Assembly (NCBI RefSeq): GCF_949987535.1
Contig: NC_080067.1
Location: 51,768,910-51,832,909, forward strand
Direction: 5' to 3'
Length of the DNA stretch: 64,000 nucleotides
Origin: Balaenoptera acutorostrata
Lineage: Eukaryota > Chordata > Mammalia > Artiodactyla > Balaenopteridae
Part shown: positions 1-11,879 of the stretch, piece by piece
How positions within the stretch are numbered: the stretch's first letter is position 1
Layout: every line of letters starts with the position of its first letter
Notes under the pieces: model-generated
What the model saw: only the letters and a program-made list of their open reading frames with translations
The model's database searches: none
Told to the model about the DNA's origin: nothing
Position numbers and translations under genes: made by a program

Positions 1-1880
1 AGCGCGAGATGAAGGGCTGGACACCCTGGTCCAAGTGCCAGCTTTGCCATTTAATAGCTGAATCACCTTGAGCAGTCTTTCCACAGTCAGGAGTATCTGT
101 TTCCTTCTTAGAAAATATATTCTTCCCTACATCACAGGAAGAATATGGCGCTCAAATAGGATAATTTATCCCAAAGCACTTTATATTTCAAGCACATAAA
201 AAAATGCAAGTTATTAATACTGATGCTGGGTAGTTACCACATTTTTGTGGATCACTGGAGAGTAATCATATGCCACATGTTCCAGAAATGACAGCCAAGG
301 TCACCTCTACTCTATTCAGTTCATTGGGAATTGAATTTCCTCATCCATGGATCTGATCCTGTTTATCTTCTGTTCACACACTGCTGGTCTGTCTTTATAG
401 TACTTGTCAGGGAGATGATAAGTCAGTTAACTTCGATGGTTCCAAAATAGTGATTCTACCCCAAAACGTCAGTTCTGAGATTTGGGTGATACTCACTGAG
501 CTGTTCCCTGGAATATATTCCGTAGCATATTATCAAGGAAATAACAAGTATACTTAAAAACTGAGTTGGGATTTACAACCCAGCAGTGATTCTGCATCTC
601 CTTTTGTCTTTTTCTACCCTCCTCTTATATCTCCATCATTCTTTGATATAGGTCTGTTCTTGAGTTAATCCTGAAGGAAAAGTTAAAGCATTCATAAATT
701 CTGAAGACATTCCACTCATTATCTGTCTCACTACTTCTGCTTAAAAGAAAAATAATTTCAATAGAATTGACCAACAGTGTTAAATGATATTTGGTTTACA
801 TTATATTTATTAGGAATGTGGTTTTGCCCAGTTTTCTTTTTTCCATCCTGTGGTTGAGAATATAGAATTTGAGGTCTCACTCAAACATTAAGATCTGAGA
901 TCTTTAAATATTTCCCTGTTCAGGCTTTTTCTGAAGCATGGGTTCACCAGTTAATTGTTTAAGAAGAAATTAGTAAACATTGATGTAAACAATTAATCAG
1001 ATAATCTCTTAAATTACATTTTATCGTTCCCTAACAGTGTATCTCTTTTAACCTGTCATGTTTTTTCTGCCTCAAATTTTTTCCTACTGTCAAAAAGTCA
1101 AAAGTGTTTTTCAGAACACTTTTCCTGACTCAAGAGCTTTTTAAATTGATTCCACTGCCTCTATCATTATCATTTTCCTTAGGTCTTTTATGCAAGATGG
1201 CAATAACCATTTGAAAAATTAATAAAAATGCATACTATATAAAACATTTTCCCTTATTAGCAGTAAAATAATTTGGGAGTGCAGACAGATGATGAAAGGC
1301 TGATTCGCAAATTATCAAAGACCTATCTATCTAAATATATGGTCATATTCTTTATCTAAGCATATTATGTTTGCTATATATCCATTTCAACAGAGAGCTA
1401 AAAACTATTCATTCAATCTTTTCAAGATATAGTTATGGAACACTTATAGGACTGTATCATATAGGGGCTAAGTGGGATATAGCAAAGTTACAAAATATGA
1501 CCTTTACCATTTGAGAATATACAATATACATGGAGAGAAAATACAAACAGACACACTCACTCATGTTGGCTGCAGGGACAATTTTTGTTCATTTTTTGTT
1601 CACTACTTCCTTACACGGTGCCTGACACATAGTAAAGAGTAAGGATTTTGAATGAGTAAATATACAAATGTCATAACCAAAGGAGTATGTGTTCTACAAA
1701 GAAAGAAAAAAGGAGATAGTTATATGAGTTGAAGTCAAAAAATACTACATGGAGAAGATAAGACACACAAATAGTATTTGTCTAGGTGCAAAATGGCAAA
1801 ATGCATTTCAAGTAGAAATTATTTCAGAGTACTAGGAGATGGTGAAGTGTTTCTACCTCTATTTATGTCAGCCAGTGAAG
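1..1880. other. AT-rich non-coding DNA, no gene recognised
   Basis: I see no open reading frame of note and no young repeat here. Around 1,600-1,670 a short stretch (gcctgacacatagtaaa followed by aatgagtaaa) resembles the 3' end of an ancient L2 or MIR on the plus strand. The rest is unassigned. Confidence 0.5.
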
Positions 1881-4095
1881 TTGTCACTACTCTGCCTCTT
1901 ACCACAGCGAAATTCTGAATATCCTCTTTTCTGACCCCATTGCTCCCACTTCCCATTTCCTGAACTTTCCAATGCACTCCCTGGAATTCACAGACAAATC
2001 CCTTATATCATTATCAGCTTCTCTGGATGTTCCCTTCACATCCTTGCTCTAACTTACCTGGCTCTCCCCTGAAGACATTATTACCCAGAAACCCTCCTAA
2101 GTGTCTCCTGATTGTCTCCCTTCATCACTCATACTATCAAACTTAGAGATGGGATAAAAATCATCTTTGCTCCTCATTGCTACTTCCAAACCTTCTTCTA
2201 GGATTAAAAGAAAAAAAAGCATTCAATCTAATGTTTTTACATATTACTACCACCTCTCCTTGTTGCAATCACCTACAGATACCTTGGGTCCCATCTATGA
2301 AGATTTTAGCTCCAATATTATGGTTTATTTGACATAGTTTTTTTTTTTTATATAAATATTATCACCATTAACTTTTTTTTTTTTTTAAACAGATCTTAAA
2401 TTTTATTTATTTATTTATTTATTTTTGGCTGTGCTGGGTCTTCGGTTCGTGCGAGGGCTTTCTCCAGTTGCGGCAAGTGGGGGCCACTCTTCATCGCGGT
2501 GCGGGGACCGCTCTTCATCGCGGTGCGCGGGCCTCTCACTATCGGGGCCCCTCCCGCTGCGGGGCACAGGCTCCAGACGCGCAGGCTCAGCAGCTGTGGC
2601 TCACGGGCCCAGCCGCTCCGCGGCATGTGGGATCCTCCCAGACCAGGGCTCGAACCCGTGTCTCCTGCATTAGCAGGCAGACTCTCAACCACTGCGCCAC
2701 CAGGGAAGCCCCTGACATAGTTCTTATAATTATTAGTGATTCTAATATTCATATACATTATATTTCCAGTATGCTGTGTTCTCAGATCACTGGTCTCTTC
2801 TGATAAACTGAATATTTCCTTTTCTCTTAGCTTCTCACCTCCATTATCATATCCTACACTTTGTCATTAAGAACAAGTTAATTCTTTCATAGTCTCAATT
2901 TCCATCATCCCATTTTCTCTTCCGTTACTGTCTAATCCTTCTCAGTGTCTTTTCTGATTAATCCTTATCTACTTGCCCAGAGCTTGGTCCACATATATAT
3001 TATCTTGTCTCTCTACACTTACTTCCCTGGTGACTTCATCCAATCTCACAGTTTTTAGTACTACTCCAAACTCTAGAATAAAATATCCAAGAGTTTTGAC
3101 ACGTTTACATGAAAGTCTAATAGACATCTCAACGTCAACATGTCCAGAGCAAGATTCCTAATTTCTTTTTTTTTTTTTAATGCAGCTCTTCTCCTCCAGT
3201 GTTTCCTATGTTAATAAATGTCAATCACATCCTTCTGCTTACTCAGGCCAGAAACAGTGCAGTTATTTTTGATTCTTCTCTTTCTTTCAAGCTCCACATT
3301 CAAGATACTGAACTTCACATTCAAACCATATTATTTATATTACAAAAACTATGTTTCTCTGTTACTACCATCTTGGTCTAAGACAACATTTTTTTCCTGA
3401 ATTACTCAAATATTTCCTAAGTGGTGCCCCAACCCTGCTTTCACTGCTCTATAAACTAATATCCAGAATGATTCTTTCAAAATTTAATACAGATCACACT
3501 ATTCCTCTACTTTTAAAAATCCATTTTTTTTCTATTTCACTCAGAATGAAAGCCAAAATTTTTACAAAGGCCTACAGGGCCTTAAATTTAATGGCCCCCT
3601 ATTATTTATATAACCTAATCAACTCTAGTCCCCTGCCCACTCCATTTCAGCCATAGTGAACTCATTGCTGTTCCCCAACCATGCCAAGCCCATTTCCGCC
3701 TCAGGGCCTTTGGACTTGCTATTTTTTGACCTGAAACACTACTTTCCAGGTAGTCACATATCTCACTCCCACATCTGCTTCAGGTATCTGCACAAAAATC
3801 TCCTGAGGATATCTCCACTTCTTGTCAATGAGACCTTCCTTACCAGCAATCTGAAATTCTACTCTCCTAGCACTCCCTAATCCACTTCCCTGCTATTTAT
3901 TTTCTCCATAAATTTTACCACCATTGACATAATATCTTATTATTTATTAAATTTATTGTCTCTTTCTTCCCAGTTGGAATGTAAGCATCACAATGGAAGG
4001 AAGATTACCTGGTTTTTTCTCCTGCCATATCCTCAGTGCCTCTTACAGAATCTGGCAATATAATAAACATTCTCTGTTGAATAAATGAATGAATG
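1880..4095 (+). repeat. LINE/L2 remnant, split by a SINE
   Basis: Plus-strand text matches the 3' part of the ancient L2 LINE. It includes the late ORF2 region (for example the 'cctcagggcctttggacttgct' type block near 3,700, coding for a decayed L2 C-terminus) and the L2 tail near 3,975-4,095, which ends in aataaatgaatgaatgag. All reading frames are broken, so it is non-functional. The SINE at 2,331-2,722 interrupts it. The left edge is uncertain: from about 1,880 the C/T-rich composition already looks like L2, but I cannot align it. Confidence 0.65.
2330..2722 (-). mobile_element. CHR-type tRNA-derived SINE with compound tail
   Basis: Minus-strand SINE of the cetacean/cetartiodactyl family. 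On the plus strand it reads from a (ttta)n tail near 2,400 to the reverse complement of the SINE head, ending gccaccagggaagcccc at about 2,712. The 10-bp duplication tgacatagtt lies at 2330-2339 and 2713-2722. Two features are odd. A stretch of about 24 bp (cttcatcgcggtgcg...) is tandemly duplicated at 2,489-2,535. In SINE sense the tail is compound: a (taaa)n run, about 16 nt of sequence, an A-run, about 23 nt of other sequence, and a second A-run before the duplication. It sits inside the L2. Confidence 0.9.
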
Positions 4096-4139
4096 AGTGA
4101 ATGAAAAAAAAGTGAATAGTAAAAGGCTAGCATTATAAC

Positions 4140-5340
4140 AGGTTAGAAAGGGTCTTTACTACCAGGCTAAAGAACTAAGATTTCGTATCTTACAAAACTA
4201 CCCATGCCGCTACATTTCTGGTGCTTTCATCATTTCTCACTCCTAAGATTGTCTCCAAGCTTCTTTTTTTCAACTACCATTAAACTACCAAAGTCATTTT
4301 ATTTCTAAAAGAAAAATGTGTCTGTGTCACTCACATTCTTAAAGTCTTTCATTTGTTTCCTATTTCCCAGTGGATTAAATCCAAATTCCTTTTGGCACTT
4401 CAGGACAGAAATAAGACTTATCTAAGACACCATCCTGGAAAGATATTTTTACCAAGTTTGACATCAGAATATACCAGAATACACCAGAATACCTAATGTA
4501 TCCGTTAGGAAACTCTATCTGGTCTAGTTAACTATATATAGTGTTACCCTAATCTGTTCTTTAATTGTTTATATGCAATACAAGTTTAGGTGAGATTGTT
4601 ATTATGGAATGAAAGTTCTCTATAATACTATATAGCTAACTGCATAAACAGTTATTTTTATGCAGTTGTAAACAACTATTTTTGCTATACAGTGCAGTTC
4701 TGATATTAATTATAAGAAATTGATGGAAATGTGGCTGAGGAAAATTTCTATTCTCTTCCTTCCTTCCTTCCTTCCTTTTTTTGTCATTTGTCTTCAGTGT
4801 GTCCCACTCTCTTCTGGCCCCATTGCACCCTGTCTAGAGGTTTCTTCTTTCTTTCACTGCCAACTATACTGTATCTAGAGGCTTTGCTTTCTTTCATTGC
4901 CAACTATAAGAATTTTACCATGAATTTAATTTACCATCTCAAACATCTCTTATAATTGCATGATACTGTAGCACTAATTTTTCTCTTTTTAATTTGAAAC
5001 CATATATCCCTGTACATACTTTCTTATTATCCTTGATATAACCTTTGCCTAAGGGACTCTACTCATCTTTTCTAAAACACTGGACACTACTACATTTCAT
5101 TATCATCACAGATCTTTTGCTTGTTTGTTACTCAGAATGTACTTGATCCTTTATTGCCCAATTCCATTGCAAAAAACAATGCTTCATACCTAGTTACATC
5201 ATTCTTACATTTCCCCGCATTACTCAATAACTTTATGTTGGTACTGTTAAGGATTTTGCATATTAATCTCTGGTGCTTGGCATTATACCAAACACATAAG
5301 TACCTCAAAAGTATTTGTTGAATTATCTTGTAGAAAGTAA
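4140..5340 (+). repeat. probable further L2/L3-like fragments
   Basis: The text near 4,325-4,420 (catgtcactc-like start, 'aaatccaaattcctt') and the end near 5,270-5,325 (cataagtacctcaaaagtatttgttgaatt) look like decayed L2 on the plus strand. A (ttcc)n run lies at 4,755-4,778. A segment of about 44 bp beginning ctagagg is tandemly repeated at about 4,834-4,908. Family assignment is tentative. Confidence 0.4.
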
Positions 5341-5459
5341 GGAATGTGGAGTTTCTATTATTTCTAATGGCTGACTGTGTAATTGAGACCAACATCCCCA
5401 CTAAGGACAATTAGAAAAGATGTCCAAAAAGGAAAACAAGAAAAAAAAACTTTTTTTAA

Positions 5460-6500
5460 AAGTCAAATTAAAAGCAGGAGAGTACTAACTGAGTACCAGG
5501 GAATTGAGCCAGAGGGTTAGATCTCCATTTCTCCCTGGGGGCATATGGTAATTCAGGAGGGTGAAGCTGATATGTCAAGAAGCTGGGCAGCTTCTTATCT
5601 AGTCATGGGACTAAGCCAACTGGAAAAGGTGTATAAGGCCTGCCAAGGTGGGTAGAAATGCTCTGGGCAAGGAACTAGAATAGCCAAATCGCAAAAGAAA
5701 TTATTCAATTTGCCAATGGGAAAACTAAAAGCACAATGAATTGCCACATTTAATTTGGCCTACCTTTATAGGTCAAAAGTAAAAGCATTGACAAGAATGT
5801 GCAAAATAACAACTTTCACACATGCTGCCTGGGAGAGCAGACTGCTGTAACTACTTTAGAAAAGTTTGGGATTATCCACTCAAGTTGTATATATGCAACC
5901 CAGTGACCTCAAATCTGCTATTCTTATATACCCAACAGAATACATGTACACAAAGAGACATATAAAAGAATCTACATAGCAGTATTATTTATACTGACCT
6001 CAAACTACAAACATCCCTAATATATATTTAGAGTATAGTGGAGAAACAAATTCTCTAGAGTGATAAAATGGACTATTATGTAGTACTGAAAATAAATGAA
6101 TTACAGAAAAGTGCAACAACAGGGATGAAGTCGACAATGCTGACTGAGAAAAATAGTCACAAAAGAACACATTCTGTATTATTCTATTTTTTGAATCTTC
6201 AAACAAGCAGGCAAAACTAAATCATAGTATTTAGGAATGCAATCAGTGAAATAATAACTGTAAAAGTCAAAATAGTAATTATCTTTATAGGTGGGAATTG
6301 GGAGTAGAGATTGCAAGTTTGCAAGAGGGAGACTTCTGACATGCAGATATATTTAAAATTTTTGAGCTGATGTTGATTACAAGCTTGTTGGTTACAGGTT
6401 AGTTACATGTCTTGTAACAACATTTTTCTTTTGTAAGCTCTTTTATACATGTTTTGTCCCCCATCTCAAATAATTATTTGTGGAGGAGAACGTGAGGATC
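5460..6500 (+). repeat. old L1 (L1M-type) ORF2 3' end and 3' UTR
   Basis: The sequence follows the usual order of an ancient mammalian L1 3' end. A block with 'cagtattatttatactgacc' is followed by the 'gaatgcaatcagtg' region, a G-rich 3' UTR stretch, and a terminal region near 6,420. It is heavily mutated and carries no usable frame. The subfamily was not determined. Confidence 0.6.
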
Positions 6501-7820
6501 CATTGGAATATTTTATGAAAGGCAATTATATGTTGTGGAGACCAAGAATAGCAGCCTATTTAAAAGACCATTAGCAATGCCCAGGTCATCATGAGAGTAA
6601 GGTTCTTGTTTTCTTGGAGAGAAGAAAAATGAAGAGAAGAGGAAGAAAGGAAGGAAGGAAAGAAGGAAAACATATTCTTGAAGTACATGAAAGTCTGTAT
6701 CTTGTGATCTTAGCCACAAGTGTGGCATCAGATGGGAAAAAATGTTATGTTCAGAAATGTGTTAGAACTGTCAAAAAAGATGTGAACTACATTGTGAAAC
6801 AGATGTTATAATTCTGTTTTGTTATGATGATGAAATCGCTATTCTCCCTTAAAAAGGAACTTTTCAAAGAAAAAATTTGTGGTGGGCCTGCAAAGTGCCA
6901 TCCTGTAGAGCAACTAACCCAGCTGAGTCCAAGTTTTCTGTGCCTCCCCCCTACACTGACCCACACCGTCCACACAAACTATTTTTTGTAAATGCTGTGC
7001 CTATATTTTAAATACAGAATAGTTTCCCTGAGTCTTCCCTGAAATGATCTGCATAACATATTGCTATGATCTAAATGGTGTAATCGATAGAAAAGTAGCT
7101 GGAGCGAAGTAAGAGAGTCAAGTGTTTTGTTAGACAGTTATTTTTGAAGCAGGAAGTGTGATCGTCACAATAGGATATAATCCATATGATATTTATTCCT
7201 CCAGAAACCACATATTCAACAATAACTAGAAGATTACAAAAATTAAAGAAAAGTATGTGGATATTATTTAATTGGTCCTTTCCTTGCTCAGAACACCCCA
7301 AGTATTACTGCTTAAAAATAAGTAATTTTATATGTATTTAAAATCAGTACCATCAGAGAATAAAATATAGCGCCCATAAAAACTCAGTGATTATCCTTAT
7401 CTCAATTTCCTTCCACAGTTGTGAAAAATAATACTGCTTTTAGGTAATCCATGTCACAACCACAGCAGGATATCAAAGTCCTTCATTTTTACTTCTTCTG
7501 TCATGGCAGAACTTTAATAATATGAGATAAATTATAATGTTTAAATGTTGATATGCCTCTCATGTAAGTCAGGGGTAGATTAAACTTACTCTTCTCCTTC
7601 AGAGCAAAAGCACTTTAAGTCTCCCATGGAGAAAAATTACAAATAATGTATGTACATACTCGATCCTTAGAGAAAGAACATAACTGCCCACTCTAAGTGT
7701 GGGTTTTGCATAGTGACTTTCTTCCAAAAAGTACAGTATGGAAAGGGGGTTGGGAGAAAGTAATTTTGCAGCAGAGAAACTGGCAAATGTGTCTAGCCAG
7801 CTGACTAAGGTTGATATCAA
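6500..7820. other. unassigned AT-rich DNA with a (GGAA)n run
   Basis: A purine-rich (ggaa)n tract lies at about 6,640-6,670. I recognise no other repeat, RNA or exon in this stretch. Confidence 0.4.
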
Positions 7821-7849
7821 TGGTCATATTGACAGTGTGCAACCTTGAT

Positions 7850-8325
7850 ATGATAGCACGAGATGGAACTTCACCTTTGTGGTCTCCCTCCCAAAAACAT
7901 ATACTCTCATCATATTATGAGAAGAACATTAGAAAATTCCCAATTGAGGGATAGTCTGCAAAATTCCTGACTAGTAATCCTCAAAACTGTCAAGGTCATC
8001 AAAAACAAAGAACATCTGAAAAACTGTCACAACCAAGATGAGCTCAAGGAGACATGATTAATAAATGTAATGTGGTATCCTGGATAGAGTCTTCAAATAG
8101 AAAAAAGTTATGGCAAAACTGACGCAATTTGAATAAAGTATAGAGTTAAGTTAATGACAATGTATTAATATTTTCCGTTAATTGTGACAAATGTACTATA
8201 TTAACATAAGAGTTAATAACAGGGAAAATTTGGTGTGGGGTTTAAAGAACTATTTGAACTATCTTTGCAATAATTCTATAGGCCTAAAATTGTTCTAAAG
8301 TTAAGATAATTTTTAAAAAAGGTAT
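7850..8325 (+). repeat. ancient LINE 3'-end-like sequence
   Basis: The stretch has a run of short motifs (cctgactagtaatcctcaaaa, aacatctgaaaaactgtc, gagacatgattaataaatg, tttgcaataattctata, cctaaaattgttctaa) in the order I associate with an old L1/HAL1-like 3' end. It ends in an A-rich stretch at about 8,320. The exact family is not certain. Confidence 0.45.
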
Positions 8326-8339
8326 AGTTTATCCCAAGT

Positions 8340-10390
8340 CCAGACTTTTCCCTAGGGCTTTGCCATGTGCAGGAAGTGGAAGTGAGCATTAGGAGGTGGG
8401 GATAAGGATGATTCACCAAGTCTATTGGCCTTGGTCATCGAAGGCCTATTCCAAACTCCCTGAAACTTCAAATTTTCTTTCACTGTCCTGAAAATGAGGA
8501 CACTGAACAAGTGTCTCTATAAGAAATTAAAAGTTCAATAAAAAATATTTTGTAACTCTAATGGCACCTAGTTAGCATTAAGTAGAAGAGCATAAAAAGA
8601 CAGCAATTCCGTTTGAACTCTCCTTATAGAATGTACTTTACAGTTTGACTTTCTCAACTAATTATAATCTTTTATGGATCCCCAGAGACTCACAGACCTG
8701 TCCTAATCTGCTAATTAGGAGGCAGCAATGTGCTGCTAGGTTTTTTGGAGTGCCTGCCCTGAGCAAGTGTTTAGTACCAAGTGTTTCCCTTGGGGCTGTC
8801 TACAAATAAATTTTAATGAACAAGATATTATCTGTAGTGCTCCTATGAAGACCTGATGAGCACTAAGTTAGTTTAAGAAAAAGCACATTTTCATTGATAT
8901 CCATTGGCTTGATTTAGAAAAAGGAACAAGAAACTCTGCACTGGGAACTAGGATATCAAAGGCATCAGCTTAATTCTATTACAAAGAATTCTTAATTCTA
9001 TTATAAAGACTACAGACTTTTTTATTTTTTTCTCAAAGATTCAGTGTTCTCATCTGTAAAATGAGGGGATTGAACTAAATATTAGCAAACTGGGAGCAAA
9101 CTGGGAACCTTGAGATCACATGGGTGTCATCTTAATATTTTACACTTGACAAAGATTTTAAATTGGTAGATTTAACAATAATTTATCAATAATATAATAA
9201 TTTAACAATAATTTATCAATAATATAAGTTAGACAATTTTCTTGAAACATTGGAAGATACGGTATTATTGGCTTCATTTCTCCATGTGACAACAACCAGC
9301 TGAAATTGGGTAGCAGCACAGAAGGGTTATGATGATGCACTGTTCAGAGTCCCTCTTCACAGTTGACATAACCCTCATACCTCTTCACCCTGCATTCAGT
9401 CTCCACTGGGAATGTCAACTGCTGACAGCTCATAGCTGTGTCCCATATTCAGAATTGCCCTTGACCAGCTGCAAGGAACTATCTAACTCAAGACTGTATT
9501 CCCTCCCAGTAAGGGCCCTTAGCCATTGACTGGCTCCTTTACATTAGCTGAGGACAACTCTAAGGTACCATCCCAGCCCCTCAGAGCTCTCCATGAAATC
9601 AGATAAGATCTTTGCTCAACCCTGCCTTCCTCATTTTCTTACAAATGCACCTCTTAAGAGCACACCCCTGTGAGCCTACATGCCATTCTCTTCCTCAGAG
9701 TCTGTTTCCAGGGACCCAATGTAAGGCATGCATCTCCAATTTGCCCAACTTGCCACCACACACTAACTTTTCCTAGTTATAGAAACTAAAGTTCCATTTC
9801 TATTTATCAACACTCTCCCACTCTTGTTTTCCTCATAGTAAAAAAATAAAATTAAAATATCCGTACTCAAGTCTCTATCACATATGAGAAAATTAAAGGC
9901 AAGAGGGTCACAGGACTCTATATTCATCATTCTTTACTCATGCCTCCCTAGAAATTTGAATTTATAATTCCGGGAATGGAGGTTTTCTCAGATCCTTTCC
10001 AGGGCAACTATTCTGTGTTATAAGATCCCATGCCATGTTTTTCTTGCAAGTAAGAGCAATTTTTATACAAAGAGTTGACTGTAACTGTGGAATTTCAAGA
10101 CTAAGCAAGAGGCAACAGCCTACTTGCAGGGTCAGGTAAGAGCAGAGTAAGAGCAGAGTCAAGGTTGAGCAGTGGCATCTAGGATCATACAGAATAAGCA
10201 CAGGGAATATTCTGTATGACAATTGTTTCAGTACTAATTACATAATGCAGCTGGAACATATTTTCTCTTTCTTCTATATTACATAAGATCAATGAAAAAT
10301 AATAAATGACCTGCTAATATAGTCCAAAGATAGAGCCCTTGCTATATCCAGTAACTATGTCTCTAGCCCATTAGTACTCACCAACATTTT
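8340..10390. other. unassigned non-coding DNA
   Basis: No gene is seen. A MIR-like fragment (tcatctgtaaaatgagg) lies near 9,045-9,080. A unit of about 30 bp (ttaacaataatttatcaa) is repeated in tandem at 9,170-9,228. A C/T-rich block at 9,340-9,730, with a 'gtctgtttccagggaccca' end, may be an old LTR or LINE fragment that I cannot name. Confidence 0.4.
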
Positions 10391-10391
10391 A

Positions 10392-10568
10392 TCAAATAAT
10401 TTTTTAAAATAATTTATTTATCCTATTATTATTATTATTATTTGGCTGTGCTGTGTGGCATGTGGGATCTTAGTTCACCAACCAGGGATCGAATCTGGGC
10501 CCCCTGCATTGGGAGCATGGAGTCTTAACCACTGGACCACCAGGGAAGTCCCTCAAATAATTTTTAAA
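10392..10568 (-). mobile_element. short tRNA-derived SINE (older CHR-type)
   Basis: Minus-strand SINE of about 147 bp. The plus strand reads from an (atta)n tail through ttggctgtgct... to ggaccaccagggaagtccc at 10,552. It is flanked by the duplication tcaaataattttt(t)aaa at 10,392 and 10,553. It is shorter and carries a different central region from the 14,576 and 51,835 copies, so it belongs to another subfamily. Confidence 0.88.
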
Positions 10569-10589
10569 TATGAATGCACATTACATTTT

Positions 10590-10745
10590 GACAACAGCCA
10601 TGTCAGGAAGGTATTTTTAGCCCCATTTACAGAAGAAAAATCAGAAGTTCAGAGAAATCAAATCTCTTGTACAGCTGGTAAGTAGCAGAGCAGGGGCTGG
10701 GTGTGCAGATCCCAATCTTATACTATTTGACTCATTCTCGGTCAT
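10590..10745 (-). repeat. MIR SINE
   Basis: The reverse complement of a MIR core is visible: a 'tttacagaagaaaaatcagaag' block, then 'ctggtaagtagcagagcagg', then the 'tttgactcatt' end. Ancient and degenerate. Confidence 0.7.
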
Positions 10746-10799
10746 GAAAAATACAGTTCATGGGATGCTAGCGTTCATCAGAATCACTTTGGAGTTGTC

Positions 10800-11335
10800 A
10801 GAATTCTCCAGACTCAGTGTCAGTATATGAGTGACCAAACTGACATTGTGGCAAATCTTAGACCTCGTGGCTTTGTTTCTTCTCCACGTGTCCAGTCTAG
10901 TACATGGGGAAGTTTGGTTGGCCATATGAGATTTTCTTTATAAGTTCTACAGTTCTGTTCAAATATAAGATATTATCATTACCACTCTTTCTAATCTGCT
11001 CAAAATAATTACATAAAGCCAGCTCCAAGAATAGTTTATTCTAGGACTGAACTCATTGCCTGGAAACAGTACTAGTTTCCCTGTATCTTTGGCAAGATTT
11101 AGGGAGAAAAAATTGGACCAAAAAAGCTAGAATAAGAAACTCTCTGTACAACAAAACACACATATATATACATATATGTGCTCCAAATAAGTGAATAAAT
11201 AAATCTATATATATAGACATATAGATATCTAAACATATATATATGTTTGTATATAATATATTATATACATGCTTTGTTATACAGAGAGTTTCTTATTCTG
11301 GGTCCACGCAATGAGTGCACTCCTAGACTAAACTA
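10800..11335. other. unassigned, AT-rich toward the right
   Basis: No gene is seen. From about 11,150 the sequence becomes alternating AT/TATA text that leads into the (AT)n tract. Confidence 0.4.

Positions 11336-11338
<3 letters not shown>

Positions 11339-11386
<48 letters not shown>
11339..11386. repeat. (AT)n microsatellite
   Basis: An uninterrupted run of about 23 AT dinucleotides, flanked on both sides by about 150 bp of imperfect AT-rich repeats. It is likely length-variable. Confidence 0.98.
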
Positions 11387-11390
<4 letters not shown>

Positions 11391-11549
11391 AGAGAGAGAA
11401 TATTTCAAATTGAATATATGTATCTATTATTATGTATGTATATATTTATATATTTTCAAATATATATGTATATATTTTTACATGTTACCTATGAATATAT
11501 ATTTATATATATAAGATCTATATTTGTATATATGTATCTGAATGAGCAA

Positions 11550-11860
11550 ATCAGATTAGATAGTGCTACCCTCAAAAATGTTTATCACAGTTTTATTCAG
11601 AGTAGTGAAAAACATAAAATGATCCAAATGTTTGGCATAGGAGAATGAGTTTGTAAATCATGTCACACCCACAAAATAGATTATCATGTAGTCCTTAAAA
11701 TTATATTTATGAAGAAAACTTCATGACACGAGCAAAGAGAAAATGATAAGAGAAAAAGAAAACATGAAATTTGTGCAAACTATGTGATTTCAACTTGTTT
11801 AAAGAGAAATTAATAAAAAGCTAGAAAGAAATGTACCAATCTTGTGTATACCCTCGGTAT
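11550..11860 (+). repeat. old L1/HAL1-like 3' fragment
   Basis: The 'tttatcacagttttattcagagtagtgaaa' type block, then 'atgatccaaatgtttggc' and 'gcaaactatgtgatttcaa', follows the common order of old L1 ORF2 ends and 3' UTRs. No frame is preserved. Confidence 0.55.
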
Positions 11861-11879
11861 CCTTACCTTTAAAGTGTTA

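Noticed and set aside
2411..2803. GC-rich frames at 2,411-2,803 (for example GAVVESLPANAGDTGSSPG)
   Set aside because: These are translations of the SINE. Similar translations occur at 14,535-14,931 and 51,813-52,073.
11247..11648. A 133-codon frame with long Ile-Tyr repeats
   Set aside because: It is translated from the (AT)n tract and is a simple-sequence artefact.
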